Positions 1 to 8,602 of a DNA stretch of 64,000 nucleotides are shown piece after piece (positions within the stretch are counted from its first letter, which is position 1; each line of letters starts with the position of its first letter). The notes below the pieces were generated by a model. That model was given only the letters and a program-made list of their open reading frames with translations, was not told where the DNA came from and searched no databases. Source of the stretch: JAJXWB01 sp046349215 (GTDB taxonomy: Bacteria > Pseudomonadota > Alphaproteobacteria > Rhizobiales > Beijerinckiaceae). The stretch covers positions 744,001 to 808,000 of the forward strand of contig JAXMCV010000001.1 of assembly GCA_046349215.1 (NCBI GenBank). The letters are read 5' to 3'. The translations under genes and the position numbers were made by a program.

Positions 1-1057
1 CGATCTCGCGAATGCCGCCGCGGCCGAGCTTGACGTCGTGGCCGGGCACGACGACCTCGGCATGACCGCGCACCGCATGGATCTGCCGCTTCATCGCGTG
101 AATGTCGGCAATTGCGGCATAGTCGAAATAGCGGCGCCAGATGAAGGGAGTCAGTTCCTGGAGGAATTTGTCGCCGAGCGGCTTCTCGCCGGCGATCGGA
201 CGCGCCTTGATCATGGCGGCGCGCTCCCAGTTCTGCCCGAGCGTCTCGTAATAGCCGAGCGCCGCCGGAAGCGAGACCGCGACCGAGGTCGAACCGGGAT
301 CAGGACGCAGGCGCAGGTCGACCCGCAGCACATAGCCGTCGCCGGTCCGCTCCGACAGGATTCGCGCCAGAGCCTTCGTCACGCGCACGAAGAATTGCGA
401 GGGCTCGATGCCGGTCAGGCGCGCGGCGCTGTCGGGGTCGTAGAAGACGACGAGATCGACGTCGCTCGAATAATTGAGCTCGCCGGCGCCGTGCTTGCCG
501 AGCGCGAGAACCACCATTCCACAACTGGCCTGCGGCGCCGCGCGATCCAGGGGATCGAAGCGGCCGTCCGCCATCGCCCGGCGCAGCAGAAACTCGAGCG
601 TGATCGAGACGAAGGCGTCGGCCGCCGCCGTCAGCGCCGCCGTCACCTGCTGCAGCGACCACAGGCCGCCCAGATCGGCGATCCCGATGGTCAGCGCCGA
701 AAGCTGGCGCGCCCGGCGCAGGCGCTTCATCAGGTCGGCCTCGTCCTCGACGGCGAGACATTCCTGCACGAGACGTTGCAGCGCCGCGTAGAATTCCAGA
801 TCCGGGTCGCTCAGCAGGATGCCCGCCAGGCGGCGAGGATCAGCGGCCGCCAGACGCCACAGGAAGGGCGAATGGTCTGCAAGGCCGAGCAGCAGCGCGA
901 CGACGGATTCGTCTTCGAGCGATGGCGCCAGCTCGGCGCCGGCGTTTGCCTTCAGGTCGGCGAATTTCGACGCCGCGCCCTTGCGGTCGGCGACAACCGG
1001 AACCGGCCTCAGCCTGCGGCGCAGCGAATTCTCTTCTTCTTCATTTTGCGGCGGCAC
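1..1057 (-). CDS. glnE: Bifunctional glutamine synthetase adenylyltransferase/adenylyl-removing enzyme, N-terminal part
   Basis: GlnE adenylylates and deadenylylates glutamine synthetase in response to PII status, controlling nitrogen assimilation in the cytoplasm. About 352 codons are present; the family is normally around 950-1000 residues, so the 3' two thirds lie beyond the left edge. The nucleotidyltransferase signature ALGKHGAGELNYSSDVDL is clear, followed by the RVDLRLRPDPGS and YYETLGQNWERAAMIKARP blocks typical of GlnE. I chose a GTG start at 1057 because AAGGAG lies 7 nt upstream; it overlaps the end of the upstream sensor kinase by 17 bp, implying translational coupling with the degP-downstream two-component operon. 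Identification is secure; only the start is an inference. Confidence 0.93.
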   Translation of the reverse strand, partial: MPPQNEEEENSLRRRLRPVPVVADRKGAASKFADLKANAGAELAPSLEDESVVALLLGLADHSPFLWRLAAADPRRLAGILLSDPDLEFYAALQRLVQECLAVEDEADLMKRLRRARQLSALTIGIADLGGLWSLQQVTAALTAAADAFVSITLEFLLRRAMADGRFDPLDRAAPQASCGMVVLALGKHGAGELNYSSDVDLVVFYDPDSAARLTGIEPSQFFVRVTKALARILSERTGDGYVLRVDLRLRPDPGSTSVAVSLPAALGYYETLGQNWERAAMIKARPIAGEKPLGDKFLQELTPFIWRRYFDYAAIADIHAMKRQIHAVRGHAEVVVPGHDVKLGRGGIREI

Positions 1058-2474
1058 GCGACGGCTCCTTCGCCGGCGCTGCGACCTGAGGAAGCCCGGC
1101 TGCAAGGGGCAGGTCTATCACGACACGAAGGCCCGGCGCATTGTCTTCGAGCAGGACGCTGCCGTTATGCAGGCGCACGATGGCTGCAACCAGCGACAGG
1201 CCGAGGCCGGAGCCCGGCATGGTTCGGGAAGCCTCGAGCCGCACGAAGCGTTCGAGCACGCGTCCACGGTCGGCGACCGGCACGCCGGGCCCGCGATCCT
1301 CGATGGCGATGTAGGCGCGCGTTCCGCGCCGTCGCGCGACGAGCCTCAGGCTCGCTGTCGCGCCAGCGGCCGGCGGCACGCCGTATTTCAATCCGTTGTC
1401 GAGGAGGTTCGACAGCGCCTGGGCGATCAGTTCGCGGTTTCCCCGCACGACCAGCGCGGGATCGATGTCGCTCGAAAACGCGACGTCCCTTTCCTCGGCG
1501 ACGACCTCATAGAGTTCGCTGACATCGCGCGCGACCTGCGCGACGTCGAAATCCTCCATCTTCGGGCCGCTGCCGGACTCGGCGCGCGCGATGGTGAGCA
1601 GCGCGTCGAATATGCGGATCAGCTCGTCGGCGTCGCCGATGATCTTTTCGAGCGCGCCTTCCTTGCGTTCCGGGTCCTTCTCGCGCAACGCCTCGTCGGC
1701 GTTGTTGCGAAGGCGCGTGAGCGGCGTACGCAGGTCGTGGGCGATATTGTCGGAGACTTCCTTCATGCCCTTCAGCAGCGTCTCGATGCGTGCGAGCATG
1801 GCGTTCAGGTTGCTCGCCAGGCGATCCAGTTCGTCGCCGCTGCCGGCGATCGGGAGGCGCCCCGAGAGATGGCCGCCCATGATGGCGGCGGCGGAAGCCG
1901 ACATGGCGTCCACGCGCATGAGGACGCGGCGCGCCACGAACAGGCCGCCGATCGTGCCGATCAGAACGAGCCAGCCGAGGGAAGATGCGAGCGCGCGCCG
2001 CAGGATGCGCCGCAGGCCTTCCAGTTCCTCGACGTCGTGGCCGACGAGCAGGCGGTAATTGCCGGGCAGGATGAAGACGCGCACGAGCGCGTGATGGCGC
2101 GCCTTCGCGTCGCCGGTTCTCTGGTAGGACGTTTCGACGAGCGCCGGCTGGTCGAAGGCGCCGCTCGGCAGCGACGCGACATTGCCGACAATCGGATCGC
2201 CGGCGAAAGTGGCGAGCAGGTAGATGTCGGCGCCCGGCTGCTTGATGCGCCGCTCGATCGATTGCACGACCTGCTGCACGCCGCCCTGGCTGTACTGGTC
2301 GGCGAGACCGCGGATGTCGGCGTCGATCGTCTCGGCGATCTGGTCTTCCAGCACGATACGCACTTGCCGGCCGACGTTGAAGACGACGATGCTGGCGGCA
2401 GCCGCAAAGACGATCGAATAAACGACGGCGAGCTTGAAGGCCGTGGTGCGGAAGAGTTTACCGAGCGCCGTCAC
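1041..2474 (-). CDS. Two-component sensor histidine kinase (HAMP, HisKA, HATPase)
   Basis: Membrane sensor kinase of 477 residues. It has a transmembrane segment near residues 13-33, a periplasmic domain of about 130 residues, a second membrane segment near 165-182, a HAMP linker to about 238, then the phosphoacceptor helix NIAHDLRTPLTRL with His246, and an ATPase domain with an N box (SNLLDNGLKYG) and GSGLGLSL. The start is GTG at 2474 and overlaps the response regulator stop by 17 bp, so the two genes are a coupled pair. The place just after degP and before glnE is a common rhizobial arrangement. The signal sensed cannot be read; an envelope or protein-folding cue is an inference from degP. 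Confidence 0.92.
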   Translation of the reverse strand: MTALGKLFRTTAFKLAVVYSIVFAAAASIVVFNVGRQVRIVLEDQIAETIDADIRGLADQYSQGGVQQVVQSIERRIKQPGADIYLLATFAGDPIVGNVASLPSGAFDQPALVETSYQRTGDAKARHHALVRVFILPGNYRLLVGHDVEELEGLRRILRRALASSLGWLVLIGTIGGLFVARRVLMRVDAMSASAAAIMGGHLSGRLPIAGSGDELDRLASNLNAMLARIETLLKGMKEVSDNIAHDLRTPLTRLRNNADEALREKDPERKEGALEKIIGDADELIRIFDALLTIARAESGSGPKMEDFDVAQVARDVSELYEVVAEERDVAFSSDIDPALVVRGNRELIAQALSNLLDNGLKYGVPPAAGATASLRLVARRRGTRAYIAIEDRGPGVPVADRGRVLERFVRLEASRTMPGSGLGLSLVAAIVRLHNGSVLLEDNAPGLRVVIDLPLAAGLPQVAAPAKEPSRAAAK

Positions 2475-3150
2475 GGATCATGTATCCGGCCCCGCGGATC
2501 GTGTGCAGCAATTGCGTGGCGTGGCCCTTGTCGATCTTCCCGCGCAGGCGCGAGATGTGCACGTCGATGACGTTGGTCTGCGGATCGAAGTGATAGTCCC
2601 AGACGTTTTCGAGCAGCATGGTGCGCGTCACGACCTGGCCGGCGTGGCGCATCAGATATTCGAGCAGGCGGAATTCGCGCGGCTGCAGCGGAATATCCTT
2701 GCCGGCGCGCGTCGCCTTGTGGGACAGCCGGTCGAGTTCGAGATCGCCGACGCGGTAGTGCGTCTCCTGCGCGCCGGCCGCGCCCTTGCGGCGCGCCAGC
2801 ACTTCCACGCGCGCCAGCAGTTCGGAAAAGGCGTAGGGCTTGGGCAGGTAATCGTCGCCGCCGGCGCGCAGGCCCTTCACGCGATCGTCGACCTGGCCGA
2901 GCGCGGAAAGGATCAGGGCCGGCGTCTCGACCTTCTGCGCGCGCAAGGACGAGATCAGTGAAAGCCCGTCCAGCTTCGGCAGCATGCGATCGACGATCAG
3001 CACGTCGTAATCGCCTTCGGAGGCGCGCGCATAGCCTTCGAGCCCGTCGGCGGCGTGGTCCGCGACATGGCCCTGCTCCCGGAACGCCTTCACCAGATAG
3101 GCGGCGCCTTCCGAATCGTCCTCGATCACGAGCAGTCTCATGTCCGACAT
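2458..3150 (-). CDS. OmpR/PhoB-family response regulator
   Basis: DNA-binding response regulator and partner of the kinase that overlaps its 3' end. The receiver domain has the acidic pocket EDD at residues 10-12, phosphorylatable Asp54 (VLIVDRMLP) and Lys104 (YLPKPYA); the C-terminal winged helix includes PLQPREFRLLEYLMRH and VDVHISRLRGKID. The chosen start at 3150 (MSDMRLL) has GGGAG 7 nt upstream; an open frame extends further to 3192 but that part lies inside the degP terminator hairpin. The terminator directly in front of the ribosome-binding site could limit read-through from degP into this regulator. Confidence 0.93.
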   Translation of the reverse strand: MSDMRLLVIEDDSEGAAYLVKAFREQGHVADHAADGLEGYARASEGDYDVLIVDRMLPKLDGLSLISSLRAQKVETPALILSALGQVDDRVKGLRAGGDDYLPKPYAFSELLARVEVLARRKGAAGAQETHYRVGDLELDRLSHKATRAGKDIPLQPREFRLLEYLMRHAGQVVTRTMLLENVWDYHFDPQTNVIDVHISRLRGKIDKGHATQLLHTIRGAGYMIRDGAR

Positions 3151-3160
3151 ATAGCTTCTC

Positions 3161-3203
3161 CCAAAAGAAAACGGCAGGCCGGAGAGTCTCACGGCCTGCC
3201 GTT
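3161..3203 (-). terminator. Rho-independent terminator after degP, within the leader of the response regulator
   Basis: An 11-bp perfect inverted repeat (AACGGCAGGCC at 3170-3180 against its complement at 3193-3203) with a 12-nt loop. Read on the minus strand the stem is followed by TTCTTTTGG. It lies between the degP stop and the response regulator start, so it can terminate or attenuate transcription between these genes. The T-tract is interrupted by a C. Confidence 0.75.
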
Positions 3204-3247
3204 CGTCCTGCGGCGCGGGACAGGGCTGCCCGCGCCGTCCCGGATCG

Positions 3248-4792
3248 TCAGCCCGCGGCGCGGGTGGCGATGGCGACGAAGCGCGTGTTGTCGCCCGTCT
3301 TCACCCGCAGCAGCAGGGCCTTCTGGCCGTCCTTGCGGGCGTCGCTCAGCGCCGAGGCGACCTCCTGGGGCGTCGTCACCGGCTTGCCGGCCGCTTCCAG
3401 GATCACGTCGCCGGCGCGCAGGCCCTTCTGGGCGGCGACGCCCTCGGGGTCGATGTCGGCGACGACCACGCCCGTCTTGCCCGCGCCGGGAATGGCGGAG
3501 GCGGGGGCGAGTTCGAGGCCGAGGCTCGACATCGAGCTCTTGTCGCCGTCGGACGAGGCGGCGCGCGCTTCCTTGTCGCCCGGCAACTGGCCGAGCTTCA
3601 CTTCCGTGGTCTTCTCGGAACCGCCGCGCAGGTAGGTGAGCTTCACCTCCTTGCCGGGGCCGAGCGCCGCGATCTTGCGGGCGAGTTCGCGCGGGGTCTC
3701 GACCGACTGGTCGTTGACGCCGACGATCACGTCGCCGGACTTGATGCCGGCGTCGGCCGCGGGACCGGACTTCGCCTCGGAGACGAGCGCGCCCTTGGTG
3801 GTCTTGAGGCCGAGCGAGTCGGCGATCTCCTGCGAGACCGGCTGGATCTGCACGCCGATGTAGCCGCGCGAGACCACGCCCTTGTCCTTGAGCGAGGCGA
3901 CCACTTCCCTGGCGACCTCGGCGGGAACGGCGAAGCCGATGCCGACCGAACCGCCCGACGGGGAGTAGATGGCCGTGTTGACGCCGACCACCTGGCCGGC
4001 GGCGTCGAAGGTCGGGCCGCCCGAATTGCCGCGGTTCACCGGCGCGTCGATCTGCAGGTAGTCGTCATAGGGACCCGAGCCGATGTCGCGGCCACGGGCC
4101 GAGACGATGCCGGCCGTCACAGTGCCGCCGAGACCGAACGGGTTGCCGACGGCCACGACCCAGTCGCCGACCTTCGGCGGTTTGTCGCCGAACTGCACGT
4201 AGGGGTACGTGCCGGAATCCTTGATCTTCAGCAGGGCGAGATCGGTCTTCTTGTCGGCGCCGACGATCTTGGCGGAAACGGTCTTGTTGCCTTCGAGCAC
4301 GAGTTCGACGTCGCCGCTCGCATGTTCGACCACGTGGTTGTTGGTCACCACATAGCCGTCCTGCGAGATGATGAAGCCGGAGCCCAGCGCCATGCCCTTC
4401 TGCGGCTTCTGGCGGAAGCGGCCGCCCTCGTCGCCGAACTGGCGGAAGAAGCGCTCGAGCGGATCGTTCTGGCCGAAGCGCGGGCCGCGCTGCTGCGGGC
4501 CGGCCGAAGGACCCTCGTCCTCCGACGAGGCATCGGCGCCTTCGACCGTCTTCACGCGAACGGAAACGACCGCGCCCTTGACGCGATCGACGAGCGGCGC
4601 GAACGAGGCCGGGCCCGAAGGCGCGATCGACTGGTTGAGCGCGGCTTCGGCCCGAACGGGCGTGGCAAGAACAGAGGCGTTGAAGGCGGCGCCGCCGAGG
4701 GCGGCAGCTGCGACCGCGCCGAGCAGGACGACGCGGGAGCTGGCGCGCGGACGCTGCGCCGAGAAACCGTTTTCGGAATTGGTGGGAAGCAT
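3248..4792 (-). CDS. degP: Do/DegP-family periplasmic serine endoprotease
   Basis: HtrA-type protease and chaperone that degrades or refolds misfolded envelope proteins in the periplasm. It has 514 residues, the usual length. An N-terminal hydrophobic stretch (about 20-45, ending near VRAEA) serves as signal peptide. The catalytic triad is visible: His153 in TNNHVV, Asp184 in KTDLALL and Ser257 in NRGNSGGP. Two PDZ domains follow, starting at about residues 300 and 415 (GYIGVQIQPV; LGLELAPA). ATG 4792 has GGAG 9 nt upstream. It lies about 125 bp downstream of ccmH and upstream of a two-component pair, the usual cyc-degP neighbourhood of rhizobia. Confidence 0.95.
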   Translation of the reverse strand: MLPTNSENGFSAQRPRASSRVVLLGAVAAAALGGAAFNASVLATPVRAEAALNQSIAPSGPASFAPLVDRVKGAVVSVRVKTVEGADASSEDEGPSAGPQQRGPRFGQNDPLERFFRQFGDEGGRFRQKPQKGMALGSGFIISQDGYVVTNNHVVEHASGDVELVLEGNKTVSAKIVGADKKTDLALLKIKDSGTYPYVQFGDKPPKVGDWVVAVGNPFGLGGTVTAGIVSARGRDIGSGPYDDYLQIDAPVNRGNSGGPTFDAAGQVVGVNTAIYSPSGGSVGIGFAVPAEVAREVVASLKDKGVVSRGYIGVQIQPVSQEIADSLGLKTTKGALVSEAKSGPAADAGIKSGDVIVGVNDQSVETPRELARKIAALGPGKEVKLTYLRGGSEKTTEVKLGQLPGDKEARAASSDGDKSSMSSLGLELAPASAIPGAGKTGVVVADIDPEGVAAQKGLRAGDVILEAAGKPVTTPQEVASALSDARKDGQKALLLRVKTGDNTRFVAIATRAAG

Positions 4793-4916
4793 GAATCACA
4801 TCTCCATCGGGCAAGGCGGCCATGCGCCGCTCTCGACGGTGAAGATGGTGTTTGCCGGCTTACGCGGCTGTTTCGGCCGGATTAAGCTTTTGTAAGCGGA
4901 AAGCCGCTTTTTCGCC

Positions 4917-5372
4917 TCAGTTCTTGAGACGCGAAAGCGCCTGCTTTTCCTCTTCGCTCAAGCCTTGCGCGACCGCCTGTTTCGGCGCGCGCGAACGCAG
5001 GAAGACGAAAAGGCCTGCAATGACGAGCACCACAGCCGGCGTCGCCCAGAGGATGACCGTGTCCATCTGGAAGGGCGGCTTGAGAAGAACGAAATCGCCG
5101 TAGCGCTGCACGAGGTAGTCGCGCACCTGGGCATCGCTGTCGCCCTGCTTGAGGCGCTCGCGCACGAGCAGGCGCAGGTCGCGCGCCAGCGGCGCATCGG
5201 AATCGTCGATGTTCTGGTTCTGGCAGACCATGCAGCGCAGGCCTGTCGAAAGGTCGCGGGCGCGCTGTTCGAGCTTGGGGTCGGGCAGGACTTCGTCGGG
5301 CTGCACGGCGCGCGCCGCGAACGGCGCGGCCAGCGTCAGCGCGAGCACGAGGGCGGCGAAGGTCTTCCTCAT
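4917..5372 (-). CDS. ccmH: Cytochrome c maturation protein CcmH/CycL
   Basis: Membrane-anchored thiol-disulfide protein that reduces the apocytochrome c haem-binding cysteines for haem ligation. A signal segment (MRKTFAALVLALTLAAPF) is followed by the redox motif LRCMVCQNQNI and a C-terminal membrane anchor (ILWATPAVVLVIAGLFVFL). The start at 5372 overlaps the ccmE stop by ATGA, so the two are translated together. The usual partner CcmF does not lie between ccmE and ccmH here, unlike the common cycHJKL order. About 151 residues, as expected for the short CycL form. Confidence 0.94.
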   Translation of the reverse strand: MRKTFAALVLALTLAAPFAARAVQPDEVLPDPKLEQRARDLSTGLRCMVCQNQNIDDSDAPLARDLRLLVRERLKQGDSDAQVRDYLVQRYGDFVLLKPPFQMDTVILWATPAVVLVIAGLFVFLRSRAPKQAVAQGLSEEEKQALSRLKN

Positions 5373-5821
5373 TTCGATCCGCCCTTCTCGTCCACCCACA
5401 CGCCCTGTTTCTTCAGCGCGTCCGCCACTTCGCGCGGCATGTAGCGTTCGTCGTGCTTGGCGAGAACGTTATCCGCCTTCACGACGCCGTTGGCGCCGAG
5501 CGCGCCTTCGGCGACCACGCCCTGCCCCTCGCGAAACAGGTCGGGCAGGATTCCATCGTAGACGACCGCGACATCCTTGGCGCCGCGATCGGTCACCTCG
5601 AAGGAGACCTGCTTGCCGGCGCCGCGCTGGACGGTGCCTTCCTTGACGAGGCCGCCGACGCGCACGCGCGTGCCGGGCGCAAGCTGCTTCTGCGCGAGTT
5701 CGGACGGCGAATAGAAGAAGACGATGTTGTCGCGCATGGCGAACAGCACGAGGCCGAGCGCCAGGCCGAGCGCGGCGAGGGCTGCGGCGATGAAAGTCAG
5801 GCGGCGCTGCTTGCGGGTCAT
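5369..5821 (-). CDS. ccmE: Cytochrome c maturation haem chaperone CcmE/CycJ
   Basis: Periplasmic membrane-anchored chaperone that binds haem covalently and passes it to the CcmF/H ligase. About 150 residues: basic start MTRKQRR, a single membrane helix (LTFIAAALAALGLALGLVLF), an OB-fold core (TRVRVGGLV, VAVVYDGILPDLFREGQGVV) and the haem-binding His in LAKHDERYMP. The start at 5821 is preferred over an upstream in-frame position because it gives the standard N terminus. It overlaps ccmH by 4 bp. No ccmI or ccmF precedes it. Confidence 0.94.
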   Translation of the reverse strand: MTRKQRRLTFIAAALAALGLALGLVLFAMRDNIVFFYSPSELAQKQLAPGTRVRVGGLVKEGTVQRGAGKQVSFEVTDRGAKDVAVVYDGILPDLFREGQGVVAEGALGANGVVKADNVLAKHDERYMPREVADALKKQGVWVDEKGGSK

Positions 5822-5952
5822 GTCGGTCTGGGTGCCGTTGGTCTGGATGCGGTTATTCTTGATCCGGCGATGTGACCAGGATTTGCGCCCGTTTACCCCG
5901 CCGCGGCCGGTCAGGGAAAGCGCCAAATCGTCTCAGGCGACGGCCACAACCG

Positions 5953-5979
5953 AAAAAGGCCGCCTCGCGGCGGCCTTTT
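5953..5979 (-). terminator. Intrinsic terminator after the glycine-zipper lipoprotein gene
   Basis: Inverted repeat AAAAGGCCGCC/GGCGGCCTTTT with a 4-nt loop (5965-5968) immediately after the stop of the gene ending at 5986. On the minus strand the stem ends in a run of T; the reverse side also ends in TTTT, so it could work in both directions. Confidence 0.8.
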
Positions 5980-5985
5980 GTTCCG

Positions 5986-6444
5986 TTACACCGGCCGCCA
6001 GACGCCGTCCGGGCCGCGGCAGGCGACGCCCTGCGCCGATTGCGGCCGTCCGTCGATATAGATGCGGTGCGTGTAGTTGCGGCAGGTGCCGCGGCTGTCG
6101 ACATATTCCGTGCCCGGTTCGACATAGCCATAGGCGCGGGCGCCGCGCCACGGCTTGCGCTGGCCCGATTCCCAGGCCGCCGCCTGGGCGTCGTAGGCGG
6201 CCTCCTGGTCGCGCTGGTCGAGGTCGCGGCCGATGGCGTTGCCGACCACGCCGCCGAGCGCCGCGCCTGTCACCGCGCCGACGATGGTGCCGCCCGTGCC
6301 GCCGACCGCGCCGCCGATCAGGCCGCCGGCGAGCGCGCCCGTGCCGGCGCCGATCACCGTTCCGCCCGCTTCCCGCGAGCCGGAGGCGCAGCCCGCCAGC
6401 GAAAGCGCCACGGCGCCGACCACAGCCAGATTGGAAATCTTCAC
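5986..6444 (-). CDS. Glycine-zipper outer-membrane lipoprotein (17 kDa surface antigen-like)
   Basis: A 152-residue putative lipoprotein. The signal peptide ends in the lipobox LAGC, with the lipidated Cys at residue 19. Residues about 27-72 are a run of Gly/Ala repeats (GAGTGALAGGLIGGAVGG) typical of glycine-zipper 2TM proteins related to the rickettsial 17 kDa antigen. The C-terminal part has a Cys pair (GTCRNYTHRIYIDGR and VACRGPDG) as in surface-antigen domains. It stands alone between a PhoPQ-like pair and ccmE and ends in its own terminator. The role is probably outer-membrane integrity, by family only. Confidence 0.85.
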   Translation of the reverse strand: MKISNLAVVGAVALSLAGCASGSREAGGTVIGAGTGALAGGLIGGAVGGTGGTIVGAVTGAALGGVVGNAIGRDLDQRDQEAAYDAQAAAWESGQRKPWRGARAYGYVEPGTEYVDSRGTCRNYTHRIYIDGRPQSAQGVACRGPDGVWRPV

Positions 6445-6515
6445 TTCATTTTACTCCGTCAGCGCCGCGTTGCGCGGCTCTCCACTCTTTTCCCGCCCAA
6501 TCGGGCGAAAATCTG

Positions 6516-7898
6516 TCAAACGCCCGGCAGCCTCAGCACGGCGCGCAATCCGCCGGACGGACTTTCCTGCAAAGCCAGCGCCCCGCCATAGGCCGCCGCG
6601 AGTTCCGTGACAATGGAAAGGCCGAGGCCCGAACCGGGCTTGGTCTCGTCGAGCCTGCGGCCGCGACGCACGGCTTCCTCGCGCTGGTCCGGCGCGAGAC
6701 CCGGCCCGTCGTCGTCGATGACGATCTCGAGCATGGCGCGGCCGCCGGGCGACGGTTCGAGCGCGATGGCGACCTCCACCGTCTGGCGCGCCCATTTGCA
6801 TGCGTTGTCGAGGAGATTGCCGACGAGATCGTCGAAATCCTGCCGCTCGCCGAGAAAGCGCATGTCCTGGCCGGGAGTATTGCGCATCTCGATGGCGCGC
6901 TCGCGGTGGATCTTGCGGAAGGTGCGCAGCAGCGCGTCCAGCGCCGGGGCGACCTCGGTGGTCGCGCCGATGGCGCCGGCGCGGGCCGCCGCACGGGCGC
7001 GGTCGAGATACCAGGCGACCTGGTCGCGCATGATCGCCGTCTGCTCGCGCACCTTGCCGGCGAGCGCGTCGTCGCCGTCGCCGGCCTCGTTGATGAGAAC
7101 GCTCAGCGGCGTCTTCAGCGCATGCGCGAGATTGCCGACCTGCGTGCGGGCGCGCTCGACCACGTCACGATTGGCCGACACCAGAAGATTCAATTCGTCG
7201 GCGAGCGGCGCGAGTTCGTTGGGATAGACGCCCTCCACTTTCTCGCTCGTCCCGCGCCTGACCGCGCTGACCGCCGCTTCCAGCGCGCGCAACGGGCGCA
7301 GGCCGAACACGATCTGGAAGGCGATGACGCCGAGCAGTCCGGCGGCCAGCAGCAGGAAGGTGACGGCGAGCGAGAGTTCGAAACGCGAGATCTGCGCCTC
7401 GATCGTTTCCGTGGTCGCTGCGACCTGCACGAGATAGAGGCCGTTGTCGCCGACCGCGATCTGTCGCTCGACGATGCGCAGTCTGCGTCCGTCCGGACCC
7501 GTCGCATAGCCCGAGCGCGCGCCGCCGATATCGGCAGGAATGTTCTGGTCGGCCAGCCGTGGCAGGCGCGCCGCGAACAGCGAGCGCGAGGCGCGGATTT
7601 CCGGCTTTTCGACGTCGAGACGCGTGATCTGCCAGTACCAGCCCGACAGCACGAGTTCGAATTGCGGATCGCCGAGTTCGCCGGGATCGGATTTCTGGTC
7701 GTCGCCGGAACTCGCGACATCGGCGACCAGCGCGCGCAGATAGACGCCGAGGCGCTCGTCGAACGAGGCCTCGGCCGTGCTGCGGTAATAGGCGGAGAGG
7801 AGAATGCCCGCGAGGCCGAGGATGACGACGATCCAGATGGCGGCCGACAGGAACAGGCGCCGGGCGACAGAGCCCGCGGCGAGCAGCGGCGGGCTCAT
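6516..7898 (-). CDS. PhoQ-like sensor histidine kinase
   Basis: Membrane sensor kinase of 460 residues. Transmembrane segments lie at about 15-36 and 177-200, flanking a periplasmic domain of about 140 residues. A HAMP-like linker follows, then the dimerisation helix with His259 in NLAHALKTPLSVL and an ATPase domain (NLLDNACKWA, DDDGPGL, GSGLGLSIV). The AHALKTPL motif is typical of the PhoQ branch. Its ATG overlaps the response regulator stop (TGATG at 7896-7900). It is the last gene of the PepSY-regulator-kinase operon. The ligand cannot be deduced; divalent cations or acidity are possible by family. Confidence 0.9.
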   Translation of the reverse strand: MSPPLLAAGSVARRLFLSAAIWIVVILGLAGILLSAYYRSTAEASFDERLGVYLRALVADVASSGDDQKSDPGELGDPQFELVLSGWYWQITRLDVEKPEIRASRSLFAARLPRLADQNIPADIGGARSGYATGPDGRRLRIVERQIAVGDNGLYLVQVAATTETIEAQISRFELSLAVTFLLLAAGLLGVIAFQIVFGLRPLRALEAAVSAVRRGTSEKVEGVYPNELAPLADELNLLVSANRDVVERARTQVGNLAHALKTPLSVLINEAGDGDDALAGKVREQTAIMRDQVAWYLDRARAAARAGAIGATTEVAPALDALLRTFRKIHRERAIEMRNTPGQDMRFLGERQDFDDLVGNLLDNACKWARQTVEVAIALEPSPGGRAMLEIVIDDDGPGLAPDQREEAVRRGRRLDETKPGSGLGLSIVTELAAAYGGALALQESPSGGLRAVLRLPGV

Positions 7899-8593
7899 CA
7901 GAGGGCGGTCTTTTCACCCGCGCGCTGGGCGCCCTCGGGCGGGGCGACCATGTAGCCGAGGCCACGCATGGTCTGGATGATCTCGACGCCGAGCTTCTTG
8001 CGCAGGCGGCCGACGAAGACCTCGACCGTGTTGGAATCGCGATCGAAATCCTGGTCGTAGAGATGCTCGACGAGCTCGGTGCGCGAAACGATGCGTCCCA
8101 TGTGGTGCATCAGGTAGGCGAGCAGCCGGTATTCGTGCGAGGTGAGCCGGATCGGCTCGCCGTTGACGATGACGCGGCCGGCCTTGGTGTCGAGCCGCAC
8201 GGGGCCGCAGACGATCTCGGCGCTGGCGTGGCCGGTGGCGCGACGCGTCAGCGCGCGCAGACGGGCCAGCACTTCCTCCATGTGGAAGGGCTTCGTTACG
8301 TAATCGTCGGCGCCGGCGTCGAAGCCCTTCACCTTCTCGCTCCAGGTGTCGCGGGCGGTGAGGATCAGCACCGGCATCTTGCGGCCGGCCTTGCGCCAGG
8401 TCTCGAGCACCGCGACGCCGTCCATTTTCGGCAGGCCGATGTCGAGCACGATCGCGTCGTAGGGTTCCGTCTCGCCGAGAAAAACCGCCTCCTCGCCGTC
8501 GAAGGCGCGATCGACCGCATAGCCCGCCTGGCCGAGCGCCTGTACGAGCTGGCGGTTCAGGTCCTTGTCGTCCTCGACAACGAGCAGGCGCAA
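7898..8593 (-). CDS. PhoP-like OmpR-family response regulator
   Basis: DNA-binding response regulator of 231 residues, partner of the overlapping kinase. The receiver domain has acidic residues EDD at 7-9, phosphoacceptor Asp51 (AIVLDIGLPKMDG) and the lysine in YVTKPFH. The winged-helix effector domain includes LTSHEYRLLAYLMHH and VEVFVGRLRKKLG. The start codon is TTG at 8593, supported by AGGGGG 5 nt upstream. A 9-bp gap separates it from the PepSY gene, so all three are probably one transcript. Confidence 0.92.
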   Translation of the reverse strand: MRLLVVEDDKDLNRQLVQALGQAGYAVDRAFDGEEAVFLGETEPYDAIVLDIGLPKMDGVAVLETWRKAGRKMPVLILTARDTWSEKVKGFDAGADDYVTKPFHMEEVLARLRALTRRATGHASAEIVCGPVRLDTKAGRVIVNGEPIRLTSHEYRLLAYLMHHMGRIVSRTELVEHLYDQDFDRDSNTVEVFVGRLRKKLGVEIIQTMRGLGYMVAPPEGAQRAGEKTAL

Positions 8594-8602
8594 TCTTTCC
8601 CC

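Noticed and set aside
38..1522. Long plus-strand frame antisense to glnE and the sensor kinase
   Set aside because: It is a GC-rich shadow: the minus strand carries well-recognised GlnE and kinase motifs across the same bases.
6216..6384. Periodic GGC/GCC repeats, considered as a CRISPR-like or tandem repeat
   Set aside because: They encode the glycine-zipper residues of the lipoprotein; there are no uniform repeats with unique spacers.
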